DNA from: Candidatus Promineifilum breve
Lineage (GTDB): Bacteria > Chloroflexota > Anaerolineae > Promineifilales > Promineifilaceae
Length of the DNA stretch: 64,000 bases
NCBI RefSeq assembly: GCF_900066015.1
Contig: NZ_LN890656.1
Location: 930,001-994,000 of the forward strand
Reading direction: 5' to 3'
Shown: in pieces, positions 49,799-59,600 of the stretch
Numbering within the stretch: the first letter of the stretch is position 1
Layout: the number at the start of each line of letters is the position of its first letter
The notes under the pieces: generated by a model
Database searches by the model: none
Told to the model about the DNA's origin: nothing
Seen by the model: only the letters and a program-made list of their open reading frames with translations
Translations under genes and position numbers: made by a program

Positions 49799-50986
49799 CT
49801 ACAACGCCCCTTTGAACGCCCGGTCGAGGATGGCGGGCAGGAGGGCGTCGAGTTCCTGGTTGGTTTGGGTCTGTTCTAATTGCACCAATTGAATCTGACT
49901 CTGATAATTATCCAGTTGGTTGACAATCTTTATTTGCTCGTCGATTGGGGGCAAGGGTATCTCGAATTGCGCCACTTGTGATTTGGTAATAGCCTGTCTC
50001 GTCGCTCCCTTTTGCTGCTCATTGATAGAATTTTGCATACTAGGACGACTTAGCCAATACATCAAATACCGATTGTTAAGCGTTTGGGTGGGCCGAATAA
50101 TCATAACATGCTGGGTTACATTGGCGGTTGGGACATTCGGCGCACAGGATACACGTCCTATCGAAGCACCCGTGATATTCAACAGAACATCATTAGGTTC
50201 CACCTGCGTTCCAGCCATTTGTTGATGAACATCATCGCTAATAAACGCAATCCCATCCCATTGGAATGTACGCATGCGGACGTTTAGGCTACGAATCAAG
50301 GGAACCCCGCTTTCCGCGTATACCTCCTTCCCTCCCCTAGGGGTTGAGCCACTGCCTATCTTAGTCGTGAGGTGTCTGAGGGGATAAGCTGGATGATGAA
50401 TTTCCTCAAAGGCAGTGTCAATCAAGTTTTCGAGCAGCAAGTGGGTCTCCGTGGTCGCCTCCTCCCGCAACCGCCGCGCCGCCGCGATCTTGCCCGCCAA
50501 CGCCTCGATGCGGGCCACGATGCGTTGTTGCTCGACCAGGGGTGGGAGAGGGATGGTCAAGTCCCAGAATTGGGGAGGATTCAACGTCAGCTTACTGATA
50601 GCCGCAGCGCCCTTTGACAGGTTCTCCGCTTGTTTGGCGATCGATGGAGTTTGAAAATAGTAACGAAGATAACCGAGATCGAGTTGTTCAGGGTCATGCC
50701 GATAAGTGGGAAACTTGTCGGAAGCAATCTGCCCATGCACGTCTGCTCCTGCAATGGCAAATGATCCCTTCCAGGCAAATAACTTGTTGTAGATCACATC
50801 CCCGGATTCAACTACCCACTGCTGCTTTCGGCTGATATTCATCCCCAATTCACTATCGCGGATAAACGCTCCAAGACCATACCAGCGCACACCTATTCGT
50901 TGATACGTTACCGTATCTTCTAGGATAACCTTACGTTCGACCCGTTCAAACAAGTGAGCAAACGGTACGATTGGAAACTTACTCAC
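49799..50986 (-). CDS. hsdS: Type I restriction-modification specificity subunit
   Basis: 395 residues with two target-recognition domains, each followed by a conserved helix. TRD1 (~1-150) ends IPLPPLVEQQRIVARIEALA. TRD2 (~200-345) starts YPLRHLTTKIGSGSTPRGGK and ends IPLPPIDEQIKIVNQLDNYQ. It reads the bipartite DNA site and docks HsdM. Its start overlaps the hsdM stop by 4 bases (50983-50986), so translation is coupled. The TRDs are less GC-rich than the rest, as is common for exchanged modules. Confidence 0.95.
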   Translation of the reverse strand: MSKFPIVPFAHLFERVERKVILEDTVTYQRIGVRWYGLGAFIRDSELGMNISRKQQWVVESGDVIYNKLFAWKGSFAIAGADVHGQIASDKFPTYRHDPEQLDLGYLRYYFQTPSIAKQAENLSKGAAAISKLTLNPPQFWDLTIPLPPLVEQQRIVARIEALAGKIAAARRLREEATTETHLLLENLIDTAFEEIHHPAYPLRHLTTKIGSGSTPRGGKEVYAESGVPLIRSLNVRMRTFQWDGIAFISDDVHQQMAGTQVEPNDVLLNITGASIGRVSCAPNVPTANVTQHVMIIRPTQTLNNRYLMYWLSRPSMQNSINEQQKGATRQAITKSQVAQFEIPLPPIDEQIKIVNQLDNYQSQIQLVQLEQTQTNQELDALLPAILDRAFKGAL

Positions 50987-52470
50987 GATTGCAACTCCGA
51001 ACGAATAGATCGCAACAATTCAACAATCTCATGTTCTTTTGTCAGGATACTCTCCACCAACTCCTCCGGCGCCATATGCGCCAAATCTTCGGCGGCGTTG
51101 GGGTTCTTCTGGTCGAGGTTGACGGCCACCACGTTGCCCCGTTCGTCGCGGCGGATGAGGTCGGCGGCGGCCACGCGCCAGGCGCGGTCGTTGGCCTGCC
51201 GGTCGTCCCACCAGGCCAGCAGCGGCGCGAACTCCTCATAGGCCAGCGGCTTGGTTTTGGTGTAGTTCTTGCGCCCCTCCGGCAGGGGGTGCTCGTAATA
51301 CCAGATGTCGGTCGTCGGCCCCGTGCGGTCGAAGAACAGCAGGTTGGTGGGGATGCTGGTATAGGGAGCAAAGACGCCGTTGGGCAGGCGGACAATGGTG
51401 TGGAGATTGAAATCGGCCAGCAGTTGGGCCTTGATGCGCGCCGCCACGCCGTCGGCGAAGAGCGTGCCGTTGGGCACGACCATGCCCACCCGTCCCAGCG
51501 GCCGCAGCGAGCGCATGATGAATTGCAGAAACAGCAGCGCCGTCTCGGCCGTGCGCGTGGCCTCGGGAAAGTTGAGCTGGATGCCGGCCTCTTCCTCGCC
51601 GCCGAAGGGCGGGTTGGTCATGATCACATCATAGCGGTCTTTCGGCCCGATGTCCTTCAGCGGCCGGACGAGGGCGTTGCCGTGGCGGATGCGCGGGTTG
51701 CGCAGACCGTGGAGCATCAGGTTCATCATACCCAGCAGATAGGGCAGGGGCTTCTTCTCGATGCCGCTCAGCGTCTCCTCCTGCAACACGCGCTCGTCCT
51801 CGGCCCGCTGCTTCTGCGCCCCCAGATAGTCGTAGGCCTGGGCCAGAAAGCCGCCCGTGCCCGCCGCCGGGTCGAGCACCGTCTGGCCCAGCCGCGGCCG
51901 GACGCACTCGACGATGAGCCGCACCACCGGCCGCGGCGTGTAGATTTCGCCCGAATCGCCGCTGGCGTCGCGCATCTGGGCCAGCATCGACTCGTACAGA
52001 TGGGACAGGGTGAAGACCTCATCCTGCGAAGTGAAGTGGACGCCGTCGATCAGGTTGACCACGTCGCGCAGCAGATAGCCGGAGCGCATACGGTTGTCGA
52101 TCTCGCCGAATAGCTCGCGCACGACCAGGCGCGACTCGCTGCCGCGCAACTGGCGCAGGTGGGGCAGCAGTTGGCCGTTGACGAAGGCCAGCAACTCATC
52201 GCCGGTCAGGCCGTAGTTGGCATCGGCGGCCCAATCGCGCCAGCGGTAGGGGGCTTCGAGCACCGGATCGTGGGCCGCGTGGCCGGCCTGGCCGAAGGCG
52301 GCTTCGGTCTCGCGCACGCGCTCCATGTCGTCCAGAAACTTCAGGAACAGCAGCCACGACAGTTGCGGCAGGCGGTCCAGTTCGCCGCTGAGACCGGCGT
52401 CCTTACGCATGATGTCGCGGGCGGATTTGATGATCGAAGAGAGGCGGGATTTGGAGGTGGTAGTCGTCAT
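50983..52470 (-). CDS. hsdM: Type I restriction-modification methyltransferase subunit
   Basis: 495 residues. N-terminal HsdM_N helical domain (IIKSARDIMRKDAGLSGELD, LSWLLFLKFLDDME). Methylase domain with motif I VLDPAAGTGGFLAQAY and motif IV IMTNPPFGGEEE (N6-adenine type, NPPF). SGEIYTPRPVVRLIVECV is the typical entry to the SAM domain. Works as HsdM2S for methylation and with HsdR for cutting. Second gene of the minus-strand block hsdR-hsdM-hsdS. Confidence 0.96.
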   Translation of the reverse strand: MTTTTSKSRLSSIIKSARDIMRKDAGLSGELDRLPQLSWLLFLKFLDDMERVRETEAAFGQAGHAAHDPVLEAPYRWRDWAADANYGLTGDELLAFVNGQLLPHLRQLRGSESRLVVRELFGEIDNRMRSGYLLRDVVNLIDGVHFTSQDEVFTLSHLYESMLAQMRDASGDSGEIYTPRPVVRLIVECVRPRLGQTVLDPAAGTGGFLAQAYDYLGAQKQRAEDERVLQEETLSGIEKKPLPYLLGMMNLMLHGLRNPRIRHGNALVRPLKDIGPKDRYDVIMTNPPFGGEEEAGIQLNFPEATRTAETALLFLQFIMRSLRPLGRVGMVVPNGTLFADGVAARIKAQLLADFNLHTIVRLPNGVFAPYTSIPTNLLFFDRTGPTTDIWYYEHPLPEGRKNYTKTKPLAYEEFAPLLAWWDDRQANDRAWRVAAADLIRRDERGNVVAVNLDQKNPNAAEDLAHMAPEELVESILTKEHEIVELLRSIRSELQS

Positions 52471-52548
52471 AGTGGGTAGTGGTCAGTGGTCGGTGGTCAG
52501 TGGTCGGTGGTCGGTGGTCGCTGACCACTGACCACCGACCACCGACCA
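52471..52548. repeat. GGTCAGTGGTCGGT / ACCGACCACTGACC word palindrome
   Basis: Tandem GTGGTCAGTGGTCGGTGGTC words facing GACCACTGACCACCGACC words. It fills the gap between hsdR and hsdM. Confidence 0.85.
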
Positions 52549-54897
52549 CTATTCATAAAGCAACTGCTGCATCCGGCGCACGGCGGCGGTCATCTGTTCC
52601 GCGCCGCCGAAGCGGTTGGCGATCTCCAGGGCGTTGCCGTAGGCGCTGAAGGGCGGCACGCGCAAGACCTCGGCCAGATTGTCGAACTGGCCGCTGCCGA
52701 AATCGGCGTACTTGTCCAGCAGGTCGTCGAGGATGGCCCGCGCCGCCGGTTCGTAGGTGTTGAAGAAATTGGCCCCGGTCTGGCGCAGCTTCTCGGCCCG
52801 CTCGCGCCGGGTCAGCAGCGGGGCGTTGTAGGCCACGTGGAGCAGCAGATCGACGGCGTCGGCTTCGGGGCGGCCGGCGCGCTCAGCCAAATCTTCCAGC
52901 GTGATGCCGCGCTTGTGCAGCGCGGCGACGATCTCGGCCCGCTGCTCGGCCTGCGACCAGATGAGGCGCAGGTGATCGGCCGTGGGGGCCAGCCGGCGCA
53001 CCTGCTCGCGGGCGAAGTCGGTGAAGCTGACCGTGCGCAGGGTGTTGCCCTCGCTGTCCAACTCGAAGACCTGCTCGGCGACGATGTAGACCTCGCCGCC
53101 CTCGATGTAGAACTTGCGCGGTTCGGCCGGGCCGGTGGTCGCGTCGCCCGGGTCGATTGCGCCGGGTTCGGCGAAGGCCGGCGGCTCCGGCGCGGCCGTC
53201 GGGTCATCGACCGGGTCGTTGGATAGCTCGTTGCCGGTGGCGTCCATGGTGGAGACGTGGGTCGTCTCCGGGAAGCCGTCGAAGTCGGGGTCAAAGAACA
53301 GTTGGGTGGCCCCGGTGTAATCGAGGATGGTGAAGAAGAATTTGTCGTTGTCGGGGCTGAGGCGTGTGCCGCGGCCGATGATCTGCTTGAACTCGACGAT
53401 GGAACCGATGGCGCGAAAGAGGACGATGTTGTGGACGGTGGGCGCGTCGACGCCGGTGGTCAGCATCTGTGAACTGGTGACGATGACCGGCGTCTCTTTC
53501 TCCGGGTCCTGGAAATGATCGAGGTGGCCGCGGCCGTAGTGGCCCTCGTCGCTGACGACGCGGGCGACGTAATCGGGATAGACGCGCATCAGATCGGCGT
53601 TGAGCCGGGCCAGTTCGTAGCGCATTTGCGCGGCGTGTTCCTGATCGACACAAAAGACGATGGTTTTGTCCATGCGGCCGGTACGCTTCAGATACTCGGT
53701 CAGATGGTGGGCCACGGCGCGGGTGCGGCTGAGGACGGACAGGACGCGCTCGAAATCGGCCGTGCCATAGAGGCCGGGCGGGATCTCACGGCCGAAGCGG
53801 TCGCGGTCGCCGTCCTCGATCAGAACGCCCAGCGCGTCGCTGCTGGGAATGATGCGCTGGACGCGGTAGGGGGCCAGAAAGCCGTCGTCGATGCCCTCGG
53901 CCAGGCTGTAGGTGTAGACCGGGTCGCCGAAATAGGCGTAGGTGTCGGCGTTATCGATGCGGCGCGGCGTGGCGGTCAGGCCGATTTGGGTGGCGTCGCT
54001 GAAGTAATCCAGGATTTGCCGCCAACTGCTGTCGTCGCGGGCGCTGCCGCGATGGCACTCATCGACAATGATCAGGTCGAAGAAGTCGCGCGGGTACTTC
54101 TCATACAGGCTGCCGCCGTCGGGGTTATAGAGCGCCTGATAGAGGGCGAAATACATCTCGCGGCTTTTGACCACCCGCCGCCCGCTCAGCTTGACCATCG
54201 CATCGCCCATGGGGGCGAAGGTCTGATCCTTGGCCTGGTCGACCAGGAAATTGCGGTCGGCCAGGTAGAGGATGCGCTTCTTGCGCTTGGCCTTCCAGAG
54301 CCGCCAGATGAGCTGGAAGGCGACGAAGGTCTTGCCCGTGCCGGTGGCCATGGTGATCAGGATGCGGCGGCGGCCGGTGATGACCGCTTCCACGGCGCGA
54401 TTGATGGCGATCTGCTGGTAATAGCGCGGCGTCTTGCCGCCGACTTCTTCGTAATAGGCGGCCAGGGCGTCGGCCGCGTCGCGGTCGTCCGCCAGCCGCA
54501 ACTCGCCGCGCAGCCGCGCCCACAGTTGCTCCGGGGTGGGGAAACGGTCGAGCCGGCTCTCGACGCCGGTCAGGAAATCGTGCTCAACGATGCCGCGGCC
54601 GTTGCTGCCATAGGCAAAGCTCACGCCCAGGCGCAAGGCATATGCCATCGCCTGCTGCAAGCCGTCGTCCGGCTCCTTGTAGTCGTCCTTGGCCTCGACG
54701 ACGGCGATGGGATAGAACGGCCGCAGGTCGAGGATGTAGTCCGGCCGCAGGCGCGGGCCGCGGCTGTGTCGCTTGCGGCCCACTGGCGTGACGCGGCCGT
54801 CGGTGATGGTGACCTGCTCGCGGATTTGATCATCGCGCCAACCGGCGGCATAGAGATTGGGTAGAATATAGGTGCGACAGGTATCAGCTTCAGACAT
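52549..54897 (-). CDS. hsdR: Type I restriction enzyme, translocase/nuclease subunit
   Basis: 782 residues. N-terminal PD-(D/E)xK nuclease: RPDYILDLRPFYPIAVVEAK (Asp ... Glu-x-Lys). Translocase: Walker A ITMATGTGKTFVAFQLIW (~190), DEAD-like IIVDECHRGSARDDSSW, motif III IGLTATPRR, later SSQMLTTGVDAP and IIGRGTRLSPD. The EcoEI-like C-terminal domain (FTDFAREQVRRLAPTADHLR) binds the methylase. Complete, no frameshift seen. The ATG lies at the start of the block, so the promoter is probably at 54898-54960. Confidence 0.95.
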   Translation of the reverse strand: MSEADTCRTYILPNLYAAGWRDDQIREQVTITDGRVTPVGRKRHSRGPRLRPDYILDLRPFYPIAVVEAKDDYKEPDDGLQQAMAYALRLGVSFAYGSNGRGIVEHDFLTGVESRLDRFPTPEQLWARLRGELRLADDRDAADALAAYYEEVGGKTPRYYQQIAINRAVEAVITGRRRILITMATGTGKTFVAFQLIWRLWKAKRKKRILYLADRNFLVDQAKDQTFAPMGDAMVKLSGRRVVKSREMYFALYQALYNPDGGSLYEKYPRDFFDLIIVDECHRGSARDDSSWRQILDYFSDATQIGLTATPRRIDNADTYAYFGDPVYTYSLAEGIDDGFLAPYRVQRIIPSSDALGVLIEDGDRDRFGREIPPGLYGTADFERVLSVLSRTRAVAHHLTEYLKRTGRMDKTIVFCVDQEHAAQMRYELARLNADLMRVYPDYVARVVSDEGHYGRGHLDHFQDPEKETPVIVTSSQMLTTGVDAPTVHNIVLFRAIGSIVEFKQIIGRGTRLSPDNDKFFFTILDYTGATQLFFDPDFDGFPETTHVSTMDATGNELSNDPVDDPTAAPEPPAFAEPGAIDPGDATTGPAEPRKFYIEGGEVYIVAEQVFELDSEGNTLRTVSFTDFAREQVRRLAPTADHLRLIWSQAEQRAEIVAALHKRGITLEDLAERAGRPEADAVDLLLHVAYNAPLLTRRERAEKLRQTGANFFNTYEPAARAILDDLLDKYADFGSGQFDNLAEVLRVPPFSAYGNALEIANRFGGAEQMTAAVRRMQQLLYE

Positions 54898-54960
54898 GAA
54901 CGCGTTCCGGCTCGTCCTTCCAGGTCCCGGTTGCGATCATAACCGATAAAGGCCGGGTCG

Positions 54961-55464
54961 TCACGCAATCACCGGCCGGTTCTCTGTTTCCGTCTCAACC
55001 AGCAGGTTGTCTTCAACGGCAACCTCATCCCCCACCCCAATCTCCCCACCTTCCACCACCCGCGCCAGCACCCCAATCGGCCCCAGCCCGGCGATCGTCT
55101 GCCCCTGGGCCGCTTCCAGCCGCGTGCAGCCGTTGCGCCCCTTGACGATCTCCAGCACGGCCGCCGCCCCCAGCCGCAGCCGCGCCCCCGGCGGCAGGGC
55201 CACCACGTCCAGCCCGGTGAGGATGAGTTGCTCGCCGAACTGGCCGGGCGCGGTGCGATAGCCGCGCGCCGCCGCCGTTGCCAGCCACTCGGCCGATAGG
55301 ATGTTCACTTGCCGGTCGGGGTTGCGCCCGGCCTTGCGGTCGCCGCGCAGCCCTTGGCCGGCCACCAGTTCGACCCGCGCCAGTGGCAGGCGGATGAAGT
55401 CGGTTGCGCCCGGTTCGTAGGTGAGGTCGCGCGGTTGGTAGACGATGCTGCTGAGGTGGGCCAT
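54961..55464 (-). CDS. MOSC-domain protein
   Basis: 167 residues. MOSC (molybdenum cofactor sulfurase C-terminal) features: VAGQGLRGDRKAGRNPDRQV near 35-55, FGEQLILTGLDVVALPPGA, and the conserved Cys in VKGRNGCTRLEAAQG (residue ~113). Stand-alone MOSC proteins are linked to molybdenum-cofactor sulfur chemistry or to N-hydroxylated-compound reduction. The substrate is unknown here. Upstream base-rich gap, own transcript. Confidence 0.9.
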   Translation of the reverse strand: MAHLSSIVYQPRDLTYEPGATDFIRLPLARVELVAGQGLRGDRKAGRNPDRQVNILSAEWLATAAARGYRTAPGQFGEQLILTGLDVVALPPGARLRLGAAAVLEIVKGRNGCTRLEAAQGQTIAGLGPIGVLARVVEGGEIGVGDEVAVEDNLLVETETENRPVIA

Positions 55465-55512
55465 AGCTGTTTCTCCTGGGTCAAGTTTGTTGCAGGGGCG
55501 ATAGTTTAACAG

Positions 55513-55612
55513 ATCAGTTGTCAGTTGTCAGTGGACAGTGGTCAGTGGACAGTGGTCAGTGGGCAGCACTGTCCACTGCCCACTGCCCACTGCCCACTGC
55601 CCACTGATCCAA
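55513..55612. repeat. CAGTGGACAGTGG / CCACTGCCCACTG word palindrome
   Basis: Tandem GTCAGTGGACAGTG words face TGTCCACTGCCCACTG words. Same word family as 17720-17780. Confidence 0.82.
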
Positions 55613-55616
55613 ACCA

Positions 55617-55645
55617 TTGACAAATATAGACAATATATGTACAAT
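55617..55645 (+). promoter_or_regulatory. Promoter of TspO-like gene with ACAATAT repeats
   Basis: TTGACA (55617-55622), 17-base spacer, TACAAT (55640-55645). ACAATAT occurs at 55630-55636 and 55641-55647, and ACAAATAT at 55620, with an ~10-11 base period, as an activator or repressor site would show. Leader ~28 bases to the ATG. Confidence 0.6.
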
Positions 55646-55680
55646 ATCTGGGTATTATCCAACCAATCATGGAGTGAATC

Positions 55681-56457
55681 ATGTCCAACAAAACCCGCAG
55701 TATCTTGACCTTAGTCGTCCTCATCCTCGGCGTCATCGCCGCCAACTATCTGGGCTTTCGGATGAACACCGACACCGGCGACATCGCCAACCAGACCTTC
55801 GACAACACCAACTACTTCTTCCCGGCCACCTACGTCTTCACCACCATCTGGCCGGTCATCTACGCCGGGCTGGTGGGGCTGGCCATCTATCAGGCGCTGC
55901 CGGCCAACCGCGACAACCCGCGCTTCCGCGCCGCCGCGCCGTGGCTGATGCTCAACATCTTCCTCAACGCTCTGTGGGTGTGGGTCTTCGGCCAGGAGGC
56001 GTTTGTGTCCACCGTGCCGATCATGCTGGTGCTGGTCTTTACCACGGTGATGATCTACCGCAAGCTTGAGATCGGCCGCGCCCCGGTCGGCCGCTGGGAG
56101 CGCATTCTGCAAATCCCGATCAGCATCTATCTGGCCTGGCTCAGCATCGCCACCGTGGCCAACATCGCTTCGGCCCTCATCGCCGCCGGCTGGAACGGCT
56201 TCGGCCTCAGCGCCGAGGTGTGGGCGCTGGTCATGCTGCTGGTCGGCGCGGGGCTGGCCGTTTTCCTCTATCGCGGTCTGGGGCGCGACGTGGTCATCCC
56301 CCTGACCTTCATCTACGCCTACGTGGGCGTCATCGTGCGCTACTATGACGTGCCGCTGGTGCTGGTGGGGGCCATCATCGGCGCGGTCATCCTGGCGGGG
56401 TTGTCGGTGCTCCACTTCCGGCAAGGGGGGAGCTACGCATTGGGAATTACGAATTAG
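55681..56457 (+). CDS. TspO/MBR-like tryptophan-rich membrane protein
   Basis: 258 residues with about eight membrane helices (ILTLVVLILGVIAANYLGF, VFTTIWPVIYAGLVGLAIYQ, WLMLNIFLNALWVWVFG, IYLAWLSIATVANIASALIA, VWALVMLLVGAGLAVFLY). The TspO-like WP and W-W positions are in the first five helices; the extra helices are usual in the long bacterial relatives. TspO proteins bind porphyrins or are linked to tetrapyrrole and light or oxygen responses; this is family knowledge only. The last residues (SYALGITN, stop) are encoded by an AATTACGAATT repeat that starts inside the gene. Confidence 0.82.
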   Translation: MSNKTRSILTLVVLILGVIAANYLGFRMNTDTGDIANQTFDNTNYFFPATYVFTTIWPVIYAGLVGLAIYQALPANRDNPRFRAAAPWLMLNIFLNALWVWVFGQEAFVSTVPIMLVLVFTTVMIYRKLEIGRAPVGRWERILQIPISIYLAWLSIATVANIASALIAAGWNGFGLSAEVWALVMLLVGAGLAVFLYRGLGRDVVIPLTFIYAYVGVIVRYYDVPLVLVGAIIGAVILAGLSVLHFRQGGSYALGITN

Positions 56458-56512
56458 GAATTAGGAATTACGAATTAGGAATTAGGAATGAAGAGCACTT
56501 CTTCATTCCTAA
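56444..56512. repeat. AATTACGAATTAGG word repeat overlapping a gene end
   Basis: Tandem GGAATTACGAATTAGGAATT words followed by AGGAATGAAGAGCACTTCTTCATTCCT hairpin (read as two halves AGGAATGAAGAG / CTTCTTCATTCCT). It supplies the stop codon of the TspO-like gene. Related arrays at 19070-19103, 28545-28576 and 43646-43674. Confidence 0.8.
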
Positions 56513-56560
56513 ATTTTATTTCGTGATGGTGCGCGGTTCAGTGATATTAACAACAGAATA

Positions 56561-56569
56561 TGGTATAAT
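56561..56569 (+). promoter_or_regulatory. Extended -10 promoter of the VWA/propeller gene
   Basis: TGG-TATAAT (56561-56569), about 95 bases before ATG 56665. No clear -35. Confidence 0.45.
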
Positions 56570-56664
56570 CTGACTGTCCTTGTCTTTTCGGCCATTCGCG
56601 GAATTGGGTTCGTGTTGTTCATGCGGGCGCTGGTAGGCCCAATGCGTTTTCCAGGGAGCTAACC

Positions 56665-59600
56665 ATGAAGGCACAGGTCAGATCGCTATTCCTCTTCAGT
56701 ATCCTCCTGATTGGCACAGTCGGGTTTGGCGGCCGGGCGGCGGCCCAGCCGGCCGGCGGCCACACCATCAACCTGCCGCTGGTCATGGGCAGCCAGGGCA
56801 AAGTCACCATTCCCGAGACGACGGAAGTCCTCGACTCCGGCACGCTCCAGGCGCTCAGCGACATCTCCTCCGATGGTGAGCAATTTACCTTTGCCGCCAC
56901 CACTCCGGCGCTAAGCGACCTCGACGTGGGCGACGTGATGGTGGCCGGCCCGTCGAACGCCGCGCCGGCCGGCTTTCTGCGCACGGTCACCGACGTTCAG
57001 CAGGCCGGGGGCGAAGTCGTGGTCGTCACCAGCGGGGCGACGCTGGAAGATGCCATCATTGACGGCGGCTTTGCCATCAGCCGCCAACTGACCGCCGCCG
57101 ACATCACCTCGGCCGAGTTCATCGAAGGCGTGTCGCTCGTTGAGGATCGCACCGGCGCGGCCACCGAAGGCTTCCGCCTCAACATCGACGCGGTCTATGA
57201 CTACGACCATAACCAGAATACCACCAACGACCAGATAACGGCCGAAGGCTCCATTGAGCTATCGCCCGACTTCGATTTCGCCATCGACATTGACGGGCGA
57301 ACGCTCGAACAACTCGAGGTCATCCTCCGCCTGGAGGAAGTGACGGACCTGGAGTTGAAGTCCACCCTGGCCAAGCCGGTAGAAGCCGAGCTACAGATCG
57401 GCGTGTTGACCTTCGCCAACATCGTCGTTTTCGTCGGCTACGTGCCGGTCGTCATCACCGTCGATATGCCCATCGCCTTGCAGATCAAAGGCGAGTCCGC
57501 CATCGTCGTCAGCTTCGGCAAGGTGACCCAAACGGCCAACATCGAGGCCGGCGTGCGCTACGACCGGCCCGATTGGGATCTGGTGGGCGATTTCGACAAC
57601 GATTTCGACGTGGAGCCGCCGAACGTGGTGGTGCAGGCCAAGCTAGTCGGGTTGGTGCACCCGCCTTTACGGCTGCGACTCTACGGCGTCGCCGGGCCAT
57701 ACGTCGCTGCCCAACCCTATGCGGAACTGGAAGCCAAATTCCCGCTGCTGAATCCCCATCTGTCGTGGGACATCTATGGCGGGCTGACCGTGCCCGTCGG
57801 CGTCGAGGTCGAACTCCTGGGCCGCACGCTGGCCGACTACGAGGGCAACGCCATCGAATACCGCAAGCTGCTATTGTCGTCCAACGACCCGCCTTTTGTG
57901 CCGTCGAACCCATCGCCGCCCGACGGCGCGGCCAATCAGCCGGCGGCGCTGCAATTGGGCTGGCAGGGCGGCGACCCGGAAGGGGACGAGGTGAGGTACG
58001 ACGTCTACCTGGACGCCGGCGACTCCACGCCGGGGACGCGCATCTGTGATGACATCGACGTCACCAGCTGCGCCACGCCGGCGCTGACGCCCGGCTCCGT
58101 CTACTATTGGCGCGTGACGGCCCGCGACGATGACGGCAAGGAGAGCGAGGGGCCGGTCTGGGGCTTCACCACGGCCGGCAGCGGCGGCAACCAGTCGCCC
58201 TACTTGCCGTCGAACCCCGCCCCGGCCCACCAGTCGGCCGGGCAACCTCTCAACGCCCAATTGCTGTGGAACGGCGGCGACCCCGATGGTGATCCGGTCA
58301 CCTACACCGTCCAGTTTGAAGCCGACGATGACACACCGGATGCGGTCGTCTGCGCCGCGCTGAGCGCCACCCTGTGCAACCCCGGCCCGCTGGCGGCCGA
58401 CACCACCTACTACTGGCAAGTGCAGGCCACCGACGACGGCGGCCTCACCGCTGTCGGCCCCATCTGGCACTTCGACACCGCCGCGGGCGGCGACATTGCC
58501 ACCATCGACATCGCCCTGATCATCGATAGTTCCGGCAGCATGGCTTCCAATGACCCGGCCAATCTGCGCAAGGCCGCGGCCAAAACCTTCATCGGGGCCA
58601 TGGTCTCCGGCGACCTGCTCAGCGTCATCGATTTCGACGACAGTATCTCCGTGCCTTTTGCGTTACAAATGCTGGTGGATGACCGTAGCGCGCCGCTGGC
58701 GGCGGTCGATACCATTGACAGCAACGGCGGCACCAACATCGGCCTGGGGCTACAAGCCGGCTACAATCAGTTGATCGCCTCGCCCAACACCAACCCCAAG
58801 GCGGCCGTTCTCCTGACCGACGGCGAGGGCCAATACAGCGGGCAAGCCCAACTCTATAGCGCCAAGGGTTGGCCGGTGTTCACCATCGGCCTGAGCAGCG
58901 CCGCCGATGAGGCGCTCCTGCGCGACATCGCCGGCGACACCGGCGGCCAGTACTTCAGCCTGAATGACCCCAACCAACTGATTCAAGTCTACGTCGCCAT
59001 CCAGGCGGCCGTCACCGGGGCCGACATCGTCGTGAATTCCACCTTCCCGATGCAGCAAGACCAATCGATCTCGCTGCCCGCGACCATCGATAGCGACCAG
59101 AACACCGCTAACTTTGTCACCAACTGGCCCGGCAGCCGCGTCGATACGACCCTCATCGACCCCCTCGGCCGCCTGATCACCCCGGCCACGGCGCAGACCG
59201 ACCCCAACGTCTACTACGCGCAGGGCGCCACCTACGAGATATACCGTATCAGCGCGCCGCCGGCCGGCCAATGGTCGGTGGAACTCTATGGCGCGGAGCT
59301 GGCCCCCGGCGGCGAAGATGTGACGGTGCAGGTGTCGCAGCGCGATAACGAACTGCCCAGTAACGCCTGGGAAGAACTGGGGGCCAACTCGGCCGGCGGC
59401 GGCGGCATCAGCAACACGGCCGCCGATTCCGGCCGCCCGGCCATCACCCACGTGGGGGATGACCTGTATCTGGCCTGGGCCGAAACCCGCGGCCAGCAAA
59501 GCGACATCTACGTCCGGCGCTGGGACGGCAACGCCTGGGTCGAAGTCGGCAGCGGCTCGGCCACCGACGGCGGCGTCAGCAACACGGCCGCCATCTCACA

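Noticed and set aside
50971-52113. 380-codon frame opposite hsdM
   Set aside because: Shadow of hsdM, which has all methylase motifs.
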